Source: Sabethes cyaneus (Eukaryota > Arthropoda > Insecta > Diptera > Culicidae). Taken from it: a DNA stretch of 64,000 nt. Positions 45,660-56,265 of the stretch are shown piece after piece. Where the stretch lies: positions 141,149,907-141,213,906 of the forward strand of contig NC_071353.1 in NCBI RefSeq assembly GCF_943734655.1, written 5' to 3'. Every line of letters begins with the position of its first letter. Within the stretch, counting starts at the first letter, position 1. The notes below the pieces were generated by a model. That model was not told the origin of the DNA. It saw only the letters and a program-made list of their open reading frames with translations, and searched no databases. Both the position numbers and the translations under genes were made by a program.

Positions 45660-46179
45660 TAGATCAGAATTGCTTTACCTAAACCAATACTGTAGAGTTG
45701 TGCTAGGTAAAGTAGTTGTAGTATCAAGTCAGGCAGCAATTTTTCTCATATCATACCTACAAGGCCATTTGATTACCTGACCAACGAACAGTGACCGTGA
45801 ACGACAAGGAGCTATGGCTGACAGTTTTGAGAAGTTTAGAAAGATTGGCGATAATTCAAATAATGTCCGCAAAGAGTAAAAAACCCGAATTAATCCACCT
45901 AGCGGCGTGACCTGGCCTTTCTACTAGATCATTTTTTATTTATTAGTTTCTGAATATGTATTTATAAGTCAGTTAGCCATATTTTAAACTTCAATTTACT
46001 GCGAGCAACTATTGTATTTTCCTTATTAGACTCCAGAATGAATATATGTAGTAAATCAATAATTCAAAAACCAAAGTGCCACAAACATTTCCGTTTGCAG
46101 GTAACAGTGAGAGAAGAAAATTACGATTCAAATGTTTTAGAGCAATTACTGCTTAAAAGCGCTGGAAAAAGAGCCATTT
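45660..46179. other. upstream spacer of the F-box gene
   Basis: The segment at about 45884-45925 (CCCGAATTAATCCACCTAG) recurs at 29701. Otherwise unremarkable AT-rich sequence. Confidence 0.35.
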
Positions 46180-47766
46180 TTGTTTCGACTATTTTTAATT
46201 GAAAAGAAATTTAGCTGAGGTGTTGGATTCCACGTAAGGATTCATTTTCTTTGAAACTTAGTTTTTGTTCATCAAGCGTAACTGTTCAAAAGGGCTTATT
46301 TAGAAATGAGGTCAATATTTAATATATAGCCTAAATTATGCTCCTAAAATCTGGTGAAGTGTTATCGAGACGGATACTCCTTCGAATTTGAAACAAATCT
46401 TTAAAATTTGATAAATTTTTCGAAAATACCCTAATTTTACTTTCTTTTAATAAAACTCAAACAAAATCAAATTCTACGTATGATTTTGAACAAAATATGT
46501 CACATAAACTTTTTTCTTAGGCCTAGCCGTTCTCAAGTTATTGTTAATTCAAGTTAATGTTTAAATCTAAAAATTATGGCCTAAGGTAATTCTACGCGAG
46601 ATATCCAAGAACCGTGTAATCGACTTTTACGGATTTAAAGCAAATTTTGTAACACTATTCGTCTTAGGTCAAACAACAAAAATCCAAAATTGGCCTCCAC
46701 GGTTGATGGGAGCACATCCTTTTCACAGAAAAGAAATTTTTGTTAAACCCTCTTAATTATTTTGCTTATATCTCCGAAAATATTTGGTTTAAGAAAAAAT
46801 CATCTTTACATTTCCAAAGGAAATTGACCAATAAATCCTAAAAAATATTATTTTTTAACAGCAGTGCTACCAAATACTTTTTAATTCGATTTGAAATTTC
46901 TTTTCGGTAGCTCTTCACTAGATTTTAGAGTATAATTTAGGCTATCTTCAAAAAAATATGAAACAAATCTGAGGGAACATGTTTTGAGATAATTCTCATT
47001 TTATGATTTTTATCATGGTATTTCATGAAATTTTGAAGTTTTCTCTATCAGTTAGGCCATTACAAATATTTTATAAAGTTTTTGTCCTTCCGCTGTTGGG
47101 CCACTGAACCACTGTTGGGGGGGGGGGGGGGGGTGGGGTGGGGGGTCGAAAAAAAAACAAAGAGATTTTTTTAATCGAGCAAAAAAAATTGATTTAAGGC
47201 ATTTTTACTTAAAGTTTAAACGTGAAAACCAAATCTATTCTTGCTTTTAATATATACGTTATTATTTTCCATCTACGAAAAAAGACAAAAACGAAAGAAA
47301 ATTTTTCGGCCGATTTTCGGAAATTCCGTTGTTTGAATTTTCATTTCTGTTTCGTGCTGGAGGCATCAACTCAACTCGTACATTCATTTTTCGAGTTTTT
47401 CAGGCTGTAGAACCCACAGACAATTGATTTTATGAAAAAAAAATTAACTCATATCCTACAAATTATTTTTTTGCCCCTCGATTTTTCAGGCCAATTTCCA
47501 AGGGGGGTGACAAAAACATTTGAAATTATTTGCAATGGCCTTATTGAAAATACACTTAATTTTCGACAATTTTTTCTTTGATGTCATTTTGAACAAATAA
47601 GTAGGTTTTGAGATATGAATTTTTAAAAACATAATAACCTCATTTCTAAATACGCCCGTTTGACAAATTACGCTTGACGAAAAAAAAATAAGTTTCATAG
47701 AAAATGAATCCTTGCGTGGTATCCATATCCGCAAAATTTCATTTCAATCAAAAATAGTCGAATCAA
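46180..47766. repeat. foldback-like inverted repeat complex
   Basis: A left arm at 46180-46313 and a right arm at 47637-47766 are inverse copies, with shared blocks TTCGACTATTTTT, AAGGATTCATTTTCT, CAAGCGTAA and TTTAGAAATGAGG. Inside, a second inverted pair lies at about 46323-46361 and 46910-46947 (TAGCCTAAATTAT, CTAAAATCT). The Tourist-like MITE at 47055-47539 is inserted between the inner pair and the right arm. No coding capacity. Confidence 0.65.
47055..47539 (+). mobile_element. Tourist-like (PIF/Harbinger) MITE
   Basis: A 485-base element with inverted ends of about 35 bases: left GGCCATTACAAATATTTTAT, inverse right GGCCATTGCAAATAATTTCA. TTA lies outside both ends (47052-47054, 47540-47542), as expected for PIF/Harbinger targets. 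A long G run lies near the left end (about 47117-47144). No coding capacity. Sister copies lie at 21492 and 21808. Confidence 0.85.
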
Positions 47767-47839
47767 ACCGTTTTGTTAGTTGAGCTGGAAGTGCTCTTCA
47801 TCACTTTTCCTGTATATCAATGCAAATTACAAAACTGCA

Positions 47840-47990
47840 AATTGTACATACATACATCATACATACACACTTACATATACGCACATACATACATATACAC
47901 ACATAGATTCATATACACATACATACACAAATACATACATACATACATACATACACGCATGCACACATACATACATTATATACAATCGAC
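47840..47990. repeat. (CATA)n degenerate microsatellite
   Basis: CATACATA runs with CACA and TATA variants. Produces short Tyr-Ile-His frames on the plus strand that are artefacts. Confidence 0.9.
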
Positions 47991-49129
47991 CCTTGATTGA
48001 TACATTTTGGCTGCACGTTTTGAAAGTTTTAATATACAGTGCTAAAGTGCTAAAGTTTGAATAACTTTTGAAGGAATCATCCGATTTTCAATAACTCGGT
48101 TTCATTTGATAGATCTCAACAGTAATTTTCAAATAACAATAATGTAACGGATCGATTAGTTAATTTGAAAAAGTTTTGATATTTAATTTAAATCTCGTTA
48201 GGAAAAACCAGAATAAAGTAGGACGTAATTTTCATTAAACAAATCAGACAAAAAATGGAATTACCCAAGAAATTCCTTGTATCTAGACATTAACAAAGAT
48301 CACTTTATGAATTATGTAGGCCAGGCAGAATAAAAGTTTTAACCGAACGTTCACATAAAATTAGAACAAAAGGCAAAGTAGACAATCACTAATGAACCAA
48401 TCTGCATCGACTCAGGTAGCCCGTTTCATAACTTAAAACGGTTGACGAATAGGAATAGGATCTAATGTGATAATCAGCCTGCATAGGGAGTTAGAGTCTA
48501 GGGCGTAAATAAAAATGAAATGAAACATAATTTAGGTAACCATTCTTAGTAGATATAGCTTTCACAGACGAGTTTCATTACAAAGGAGCAGGTAAAGAGA
48601 ATTGATTAATCCTAAGCAAACCTATAACAATTTAGTCTTTCATTTAGCTTGGGAAATACCTGTCTGCCGCCTTTGTTGTAATAGGCGTGGTTACTGCAAT
48701 CCTTTGAAAGTTTCAATCACGGCTACCCGATCGTCTCGGGCATTAGAAAACCAGTAAAATGTTGTCATCTCTTTCACCCTTTCTGGCAAGTCCAAATTTA
48801 TGATTCCTCTAGGAAATTCAGGTTAGGTAAATTTTGTATATAAACCCCAGTTTCGTATTAATAAAGTTAGTCTTAATCGTAAACTCACGACCAGCGTTTC
48901 ACTTATTTCTCTCTCACCAAGTACCTACCTAGAGCTTGTGCTGATAATCCGAACGATTAGTCCGTCGTTAAAGACACTTCTAATTAGGTCTCTACGAAAC
49001 AGCGCTAGAGCACCATTAGCGGTTAATTTCCTTAACGACGCTCAAATCCCTAATCAATCAGCCAGCCATTTCTCAACAAATAAATTGTAAAGTATTTCCC
49101 ATTGAATTAATGCTTATATGTAACAAAAA
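47991..49129. other. spacer, no gene seen
   Basis: AT-rich sequence without a frame of 60 codons. The beginning (TGAATAACTTTTGAAGGAATCATCC) resembles the ATAACTTTT landmark of the modular element at 30.9 and 49.1 kb. Confidence 0.4.
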
Positions 49130-49612
49130 TATGTTTTAAATGCTTTTGTATCACATTTCTTTATGTAACTTTCAAACCACAAGCCCATTTATCATGAAAT
49201 TTGGAAGTTAAGGGTTTGAATGGCTTCCCTTTCAAATGCAATCAATTTTGTTCAAATCAGTTAAGGGACCTATGAGATAATGAAGTCCCATATTTTTCGT
49301 ATTTTTATACATAACTTTTGAACTAAAAGTCCGATCAGTATGAAATTCAATAGCGACCAATGGGACACCTAGACCTTTCATTTGACACTAAGATCATAAA
49401 AATCGGTCCAGCCATCTTCGAGAAAAGTGAGTGAGATTAAAAAGCGTCACATACACACACACACATACACACACACACATACACACACACACATACATAC
49501 ACACACACACAGAAAATGTTCAGTTTTCGAAACTGAGTCGAATGGTATATGACATTCGGCCCGCAGGACCTTCTTTCAATTTCCGGTTTTTCGAGTGATT
49601 TCTATACCTTTA
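49130..49612. mobile_element. modular CA element, second copy, 5' part
   Basis: Two units with the landmark ATAACTTTTGAACTAAAAG and CTTTCATTTGACACTAAGAT, then a CA/CATA array (49448-49511), then the tail GAATGGTATATGACATTCGG with CGGCCCGCAGG. The order is the same as at 30890-31912. Its palindromic end is split: CCTTTA stops at 49612 and TACTATATATT resumes at 51431 after the Helitron. Confidence 0.65.
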
Positions 49613-51430
49613 TCTATATATATAAAAAAATGAAATGCTGTTCGTGTGTCCGGTATAGACTCGCAAACCGCTCGACGGATTTTGATGAAACTTAGCATAC
49701 ACATTGCGTTTGATGTGAGGAATGTTGTTAGCATGGTTTGAGACCCCTCCCCCCTCTAGAAGGGGGGGCCCCCATACAAATGGAACACAAATTTCTTCAT
49801 AACTCGAGAATTAATCAAGCAAATGGAACCAAATTTGGCATGTGAAGGTTTTTGGAGGTAGAAATTTTTTCTAGGGTAGATTGAAAACCCCCCTTCCTCT
49901 AAGAGGGGGGGCTCCCATACAAATAAAACCAAAATTTTCTGATAACTTGACTACTAATCAAGTAAATGGAACCAAATTTGGCATGCGGGAGTTTCTAGAG
50001 ACAGGATTTATTTCTACGGTTGTTTGAGACCCCTCCCCCTCTAGAAGGGGGGGCTCCCATACAAATGAAACACGAATTTCTTAATAACCTGGGAACTAAT
50101 CAAGCAAATGGAACCAAATTTGCTATGTGAAGGTTTTTAAAGGCAAAATTTTTTTCTATGGTAGATTGAGAACCCTCCTTCGTCTAAGAGGGGGGGCTCC
50201 CATACAAATAAAACCAAAATTTCCTCTTAACTTGACTATTAATCAAGCAAATGGAACCAAATTTGGCATGTGGTGGTTTCTAGAGACAGGATTTATTTCT
50301 ACGGTTGTTTGAGACCCCTCCCCCTCTAGAAGGGGGGGGGGGGCTCCGATACAAATGAAACACAAATTTCTTCACAACTCGGAAACTAATTAAGCAAATG
50401 GAACCAAATTTGGCAAGTGAAGGTTTTTGGACGCCGAAATTTTTTCTATGGTAGATTGACAACCCTCCTTCCTCTAAGAGGGGGGGGGGACTCCCATTTA
50501 AATAAAACCAAAATTTCCTCATAACTTGACTATTAATCAAGCAAATGGAACCAAATTTGGCATGTGGGGGTTTCTAAAGACAGGATTTTTTCAATGGTTG
50601 TTTGAGACCCCTCTTCCTCTAGAAGGGGGGGCTCCCATACAAATGAAACACAAATTCCTTCATAACTCGGGAACTAATCAAGCAAATGGAACCAAATTTG
50701 GCAAGTGAAGGTTTTTGGAGGTAGAATTTTTTTCTATGGTAGATTGAGAATCCTCCTTCTTCTAAGAGGGGAGTTGCCATACAAATAAAACAAAAAATTT
50801 CATCATAACTTGGGGGTTACTGGAGGCAAAATTTTTTTCTATGGCGTATTGTGATTCCTCTCCCCTCTGTAAGGTGGGATGGCTCTCATACAAATTAATC
50901 AGAATTTTTTGCAATATTCAAAAAGTAATCGAACTCGCGAGTGTTGCCGTCCATACTAAAATATAAGATAAATTTGGAACAAAATTGTTAAGAATAAATC
51001 GGTGAAGCCATGATAATGGGTCAAATTAAATAGAAGTAAGATAATATAATACTTATTTTAAAAACAAAATTGAAAAGAAAATACATTGTTAAAATGAAAA
51101 TATGAAGAAAATAATGTTGAGGTTACACTAAGTTTATTGTTTCTGACCAGTTTTCAACTGATTTCAATCGAACTGCACTGATATTTTATTACGATTTTGC
51201 CAACATTACCATTTAAGGGTTGGTAATAAAACCCAAATCGTTACGTTGGACTTGCTGCTCGAGTCACAAATGCTTATGCGTTGGATTAGAAATTTGCGGC
51301 AAGATTAAGCAATATCATGGGTTGTCAACAAGAAAGCTCTTGGTTGCGAGATTACAATTAATCAATTCTTCAGGATTATGCATGTACCATCTTTTTAGAA
51401 TGGCGTAGCAACGCGCGCCGGGTCCTCTAG
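49613..51430 (+). mobile_element. non-autonomous Helitron, copy III
   Basis: An 1818-base element beginning TCTATATATATAAAAAAATG and ending CGGGTCCTCTAG, with A before (49612) and T after (51431). The 3' hairpin has the stem GGCG (51402-51405) with CGCC (51416-51419), eleven bases before the end. The interior holds hairpin monomers in the opposite orientation to copies I, II and IV. No Rep/helicase frame. It interrupts the palindromic end of the modular CA element. Confidence 0.88.
49735..50880. repeat. hairpin monomer array inside Helitron III
   Basis: Monomers carry ATCAAGCAAATGGAACCAAA and a CCCTCC...GAGGGGGG inverted repeat. Two alternating subtypes are visible, one with TTTCTACGGTTGTTTGAGAC and one with TTTTCTATGGTAGATTGAGA, so the array has a two-monomer higher-order period of about 290-300 bases. 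Confidence 0.8.
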
Positions 51431-51465
51431 TACTATATATTTATATAGTAGAAAGGCAAAACTCT
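51431..51465. mobile_element. modular CA element, second copy, 3' end
   Basis: TACTATATATTTATATAGTA followed by GAAAGGCAAAA. Joined to CCTTTA at 49607-49612 it restores an inverted repeat with arms of about 15 bases, equivalent to the intact palindrome at 31883-31907. Confidence 0.7.
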
Positions 51466-51676
51466 AAAATAGCAAAAAAGTTAAAAAAAAGTCAAGAAAT
51501 GACCAAAGTGTGGTATTGTGACATTTATACTGTATTGAGGGCTTTTCCCGAACTGTGTAATAAGATGTTTACACTAGATTGGTAGAGTCGCGAGTAGCGT
51601 GTATCGATGGACAGTGAGGAATGTCACGGTAAGCGACCCGTGTAGTCAGTCAGTGTAAGCACCTCAGGACCGGCAA

Positions 51677-51968
51677 CAGGGTTGCCACATGCACAGATTA
51701 TTCTGTGTTTAACAGATATTTGAAAGAAATCGCCTGTACAGAATCTGTATACATAGAACACAGATTTTCGCCAAATTACACAGATTAAACAGATTTTTGA
51801 GCTTTTACATGAGATTGAAAGAGACGGAAATAGTCAGCAAAATGACTCTCTATCTCTTTCACTGTCATTGTTTTGCATTGGACAGATTTTTGCACAGATA
51901 TTTTTCCTCGCCGTAAAGATTGTCAGATTTTTCCAACAAAAAACACAGAAATATATGTGGCATCCCTG
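51677..51968. mobile_element. hAT-like MITE with 7-bp flanking repeat
   Basis: The left end is CAGGGTTGCCACAT and the inverse right end is CAGGGATGCCACAT (one mismatch over 14). The direct repeat CCGGCAA lies at 51670-51676 and 51969-51975. Inside, ACAGATT/ACAGATA motifs recur about ten times in one direction. The CAGGG start fits hAT. hAT elements normally duplicate 8 bases; here 7 match. No coding capacity. Confidence 0.8.
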
Positions 51969-51975
51969 CCGGCAA

Positions 51976-52586
51976 CATGGGATATCACATTTGGCGATTC
52001 TGCCTAATTGAACCGGAATTGTTGTCTGAAGGTATGTTTGTTTTATATGATGAATGAGTTGGAAGTGATATTTGTGTGTTGATGTGCTATTTTTGTTCGC
52101 GCTCCGCTCATGCTGACAAAAAAAAATTAAAAAAAAGACAAGATTGGGCGATACCCATCGATATCGATAATTATCGATAGCATACTGTATATCGTGAATT
52201 TCGGTGGTTCTATGCGGAGAGGTGAATTTAGGTAAGCAAGTAAACAGAACTTGAGTGCTAGCGCTGAAGTCATCAGATGTATTTATATTTGTTTATGTTT
52301 CATATTTGCGGTAAATATTGGCGCTAGAGGCACACTAGGTATGAGAGAATTATGGAAAAGTGATATGTGATATCAGTAAGTTGAAATGAATCTGAAGCAG
52401 TATGGCCAGGTTGCCAATCATTCTAATCTGTTATAAAGCGTGATAAGAATAAAAGTAGAATCTTCCGTTATATTTTACTAGTTTAATATTCCGACAGATA
52501 TTCATTTCTCCTGCGAGTTATTCCATTTTCAGATACTGAGACAAGATTTTGATGGAAATGAAGGAACTCAAATAAGTGAAACCCCG
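51976..52586. other. spacer with TATCGATA motifs
   Basis: Contains overlapping TATCGATA-like sites at about 52158-52182 (ATCGATATCGATAATTATCG). That octamer is the core of the insect DRE element, but no gene follows within reach. Confidence 0.4.
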
Positions 52587-52818
52587 TAAGTCTTGCGCTG
52601 AGTTTAGCTCCAAGCCAAGCGGGAAAGACCTGTAAATCTTTCGCTGTGTTTAGCTCCAAGCCAAGTGAAAGAAAAGCCATAAGTCTTGCGCTGAGTTTAG
52701 CTCCAAGCCAAGTGAAAAAAAGGAAAAAGAAAACGTAAATCTTGCGCTGAGTTTAGCTCTAGGTCAAGTAAAACAAGTAACGAGGATACTTGCGCTGAGT
52801 ATGGGCCCAAGCCAGGAA
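52587..52818. repeat. minisatellite, five units of about 46-55 bp
   Basis: The core CTTGCGCTGAGTTTAGCTCC followed by AAGCCAAG repeats from 52587, 52633, 52681, 52736 and 52788, with variable spacers of A and G. The last unit is diverged (GAGTATGGGCCCAAGCCAGG). Confidence 0.9.
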
Positions 52819-53211
52819 AGGTGGGGCATATATTGAAGAATTGATCATGTGTCGAATTGGGCTTCTAGCCGCTAAATAGATGAGACTGTTGGGAGAGTTG
52901 CCAAAAACTGGAAACAGTCTAAAGGAGGGCTGCCTTCGAAAGGAGCACCGAGCAAGAGTTGCTGCTAGCATGTTATAAGTGTTGTGGTCCATATAACTGT
53001 CTAGCCAAAAACTACTATAACTCGATTTTTCTTTGATTTGTTTTATTAATAACTAGCTGACCCGACAAACTTCGTATTGCCACAAATTAACCTGTGTTGT
53101 ACATAAATCATGAATTTCGGATGATCTTTGTCACAATCTCGAGTTTTGCAAGTTTCTGAGGAGTTCAACCTTAGATGATTCATTTTGGCAGTTACGTAAC
53201 TAGGAAAGCAT

Positions 53212-53510
53212 CCCAGATAACCAATAAGCATCACCAATGCCGTTCAGATGTAGACCAATAAGCATTTAAGTCGCCTTAAATGCTACTTAAATGCTATTTT
53301 GGCAAAATATACAGCAACTTTACTGATAACCTTTTTATAGTGCTGACAATGCTAATTTACAGCTAATTACCGACACGAAGAATTTGAATACAATCTTGGA
53401 TGCCAATTTACAACACCTATGCAGTCAAAAAGCTAATATACAACAACGTGCAGTATAAAATGCCAGATACGCTGATTTGCTGCTAATGTTAATGCTTATT
53501 AGTTACCAGG
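53212..53510. mobile_element. MITE nested in Helitron IV
   Basis: Inverted ends: left CCCAGATAACCAATAAGCAT, inverse right CCTGGTAACTAATAAGCATT. The host Helitron copy II reads straight through at 38475-38500 (TACGTAACTGTGAAACC then ATGGGTGGTTTAATATAC), which gives the empty site. The interior is rich in AATGCTA/AATGCTT motifs. No coding capacity; superfamily not assigned. Confidence 0.85.
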
Positions 53511-53959
53511 AATGGGCAGTTTAATATACAAATTTGCAACTTTTCCTCACAGTAAAGTAGAAAACAACTCCCCTGTCCCCTCATAGCATAGCCAGAAAGC
53601 GTATAGTAATATTCGCCATGATTGTACAACATTTCGCCGAATATCATTTTGCGAAAAACCTTAAGCGGAATGTACCATTTCACGGAAAACTTTTTTGTGG
53701 AAAGTACCATTTCGCGATACTCTCCTTATTCGCTGTCGCTCGTTCCAGGAAACCCAGGTAGACCTAGGAAAACAAATAAACCTAGACAGTAGTGATTTCT
53801 GCGGGGAGTTGCCTCCCCCCAGTAGGCGGCGCTTCCGACGGCGGGTCGCCGGCAACACTCGCGGCCGTCTCGTCCTGAATGATCTAGTGTTACTATAGAT
53901 AGTTTTTGTGGTCTTGTTATTGACTAATGTTTTATGGAAGAGTCTGGAATTTCTCGAGT

Positions 53960-55330
53960 TCGATTAGTTTTTAAGTTTCGCAAAAATTTCTATTTTATTT
54001 GTATGAGAGTCCATATCCCCCTACCACAGGGGTGTGAGGTCTCTAACTATCATAAAATAAATTCAAGACTCAAAAATCTCCTACATGCTAAATTTGGTTC
54101 CATTGGCTTGATTAGTACTCAAATTATAAGGATATTTGTATTTCATTTGTATGGGAGCCCCCCCCCTCTTAAAAGGGGAAGGGGTCGTAATTCACCATAG
54201 AAAAAAATTCTGCCATCTAAAACTCCCACATACCAAATTTGGTTCCATTTGCTTGATTAGTTCTCGAGATAAGAGGAAATTTGCATTCCATTTGTATGGA
54301 AGCCAATCCTCTTAAAGGGGAGATGGGGCATAACTCGCTTTCTAAAGAGGGGAGTGGTCTCAATTCATCATAAAAAAAAATCTTGCCTCCAAAACCACTT
54401 ACATGTCAAATTTGGTTCCATTTGCTTGATTAGTTCTCGAGTTATGAGGAAATTTGTTTGTCATTTGTATAGGAGCCCCCCCCCCTCCTAAAGTGGTGAG
54501 GGGTCCTAATTCACCATAGAAAATATTCTTGCCTCCAAAAACACCCACATGCTAAATTTGGTTCCATTTGATTAATTAGTTCTCGAATTATGAGGAAATT
54601 TGTATTTCATTTGTGTAGAATCCCCCCTCTTAAAGGGGAGAGGAGTCATAATTCCCCTTCTAAAGAGGGGAGAGGATTCAATTTTCCATAGAATAAATTC
54701 TTATCACCAAAAACACCCACATGCCATGATTAGTTTTTGAGTTACGCAAAAATTTCTGTTTTATTTGTATGAGAGTCCTTATCCCCCTACCACAGGGGTG
54801 AGGGGTCTCAAACCATCATTAAAAAATTCCTGCCTCCAAAAGCCCCCACATGCCAAATTTGGTTCCATTTGCTTGATTATTTCTAGAGTTAAGAGGAAAT
54901 TTGTATTTCATTTGTACAGGACCCCCCCCCCCCCCTCTTAAAGTGGGGAAGGGTCCTAATTCACCATAGAAAATTTTCTTGCCCTCGAAAACCTTCACAT
55001 GCCAAATTTGGTTCCATCTGCTTGATTAGTTCTCGAGTTATGAGGAAATTTGTATTGAAACCCCCCCTCTTAAAGGGAAGAGGAGTTATAATTCCCCTTA
55101 TAAAGAGGGGAGCGGTCTCAATTTACCATAGAATAAATTCTTGTCACCGAAAACACCCACATGCCAAATTTGGTTCTATTTGCTTGATTAGTTCTCGAGT
55201 TATGCAGAAATTTGTGTTTCATTTGTATGGGAGCCCCCCCCCCTCTTAGTGGGGGGAGGGGTCTCTAACCATCACTAAAACCTTTCCTGGCCCCAAAAAC
55301 CTCTACATGCAAATTTTCACGCCGATTGGT
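53960..55330. repeat. hairpin monomer array inside Helitron IV
   Basis: About ten monomers of 120-175 bases with TTTGGTTCCATTTGCTTGAT and CCCCCTCTTAAA...GGGGAGGGG. Stem lengths and C runs vary between monomers. Confidence 0.82.
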
Positions 55331-55398
55331 TCAGTAGTTTTCGATTCTATAAGGAACATACGAACAGACAGACAGAAATCCTTTTTTATAGGTATAGA

Positions 55399-56009
55399 TA
55401 ATCAATTGAGTTACCATGAAAGAGTATTTCATTGGGGGTTGTACGGTGGCATTCAGTAAAAGGCACAATGTATGGTGCAACAGAGTAAAAGGATTGGGCA
55501 ACTAAGTTTAGGGAACAGGTTGGTCTAATTCAGGTATGCAACGGAGGCGGGAGACCTGGTGAGTGCCGTGAGCGAAATGATAGCGTGACCATCGCCTCGC
55601 TTTATTGATGGATATTTGCAGGCCATCCACTAGTTTGTGGGTTGCCAGCTGTTCACGATTGTGATGTTTGGCATCCTTAAATGTAGTCTCTGAGTAAATA
55701 AAGTTTTGAAATTGATCGAAGGGTGCAAAGGACGGAGGCTGTTTGCACAGGTTTTCATTTGCATTGACATGGTGAGTTCAAGAAGTGTACAAAAGATGGT
55801 ACCACTTTACAAACGCGAATCACTAACAAATACATACTTAACATTCAAGGGGTTCGTCGGTGTGCGCCGAGGGAGAGGGCAACAGTCATGAACGGCGTTC
55901 AAGGAGCCGAGGCATACGATGCAAGGTTGTGAGTGGGCCACGTTGGAGAATTGGTGGAAAATGTTGACAATGAATATCGATATTTATTATATCTGTTATC
56001 GATAAATAA
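55399..56009. other. spacer, no gene seen
   Basis: Unique-looking sequence. A 61-codon frame at 55706-55891 has no recognisable domain. It continues the DNA left of Helitron IV at 53052. Confidence 0.35.
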
Positions 56010-56265
56010 CAGAGCGTAAAAAACGGACAAAACGCTAGAGAAGTCAAAAAAAAATCAAGAAAAATATCAGCAAATAATAAAAAAGTTTCTAATATCGAAA
56101 CAAAATCAAAATATTTCTTAAATGTGCAGAAGTAGTTCTACAGATATCAAGGAAAAGTTCAAAACAGTCTTAAAATTGGACAACAAATAACTTAATATAA
56201 AGCCGCGATGGTCAAAAAATTAAAAACTGTGCAAAGAATTTGAAAACATTCACAAAAGACAAAAG
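56010..56265. repeat. degenerate A-rich simple repeat
   Basis: AAAAATCAAGAAAAATATC-type sequence, similar in style to 43796-44100. Confidence 0.45.

Larger units (their letters stand above)
53053..55398 (-). mobile_element. non-autonomous Helitron, copy IV
   Basis: On the minus strand it runs from TCTATACCTATAAAAAAGG to CGGGTCAGCTAG, with A outside the 5' end (T at 55399 on plus) and T outside the 3' end (A at 53052 on plus). The 3' hairpin is GGCAA with TTGTC (53064-53081), eleven bases before CTAG. Length is 2346 bases including a 299-base MITE at 53212-53510. The interior holds about ten hairpin monomers. No Rep/helicase frame. Confidence 0.88.

Noticed and set aside
53960..55330. Regularly spaced repeats resembling a CRISPR array
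   Set aside because: The DNA is eukaryotic, monomers are contiguous without unique spacers, no cas genes are present, and the block lies inside Helitron termini.
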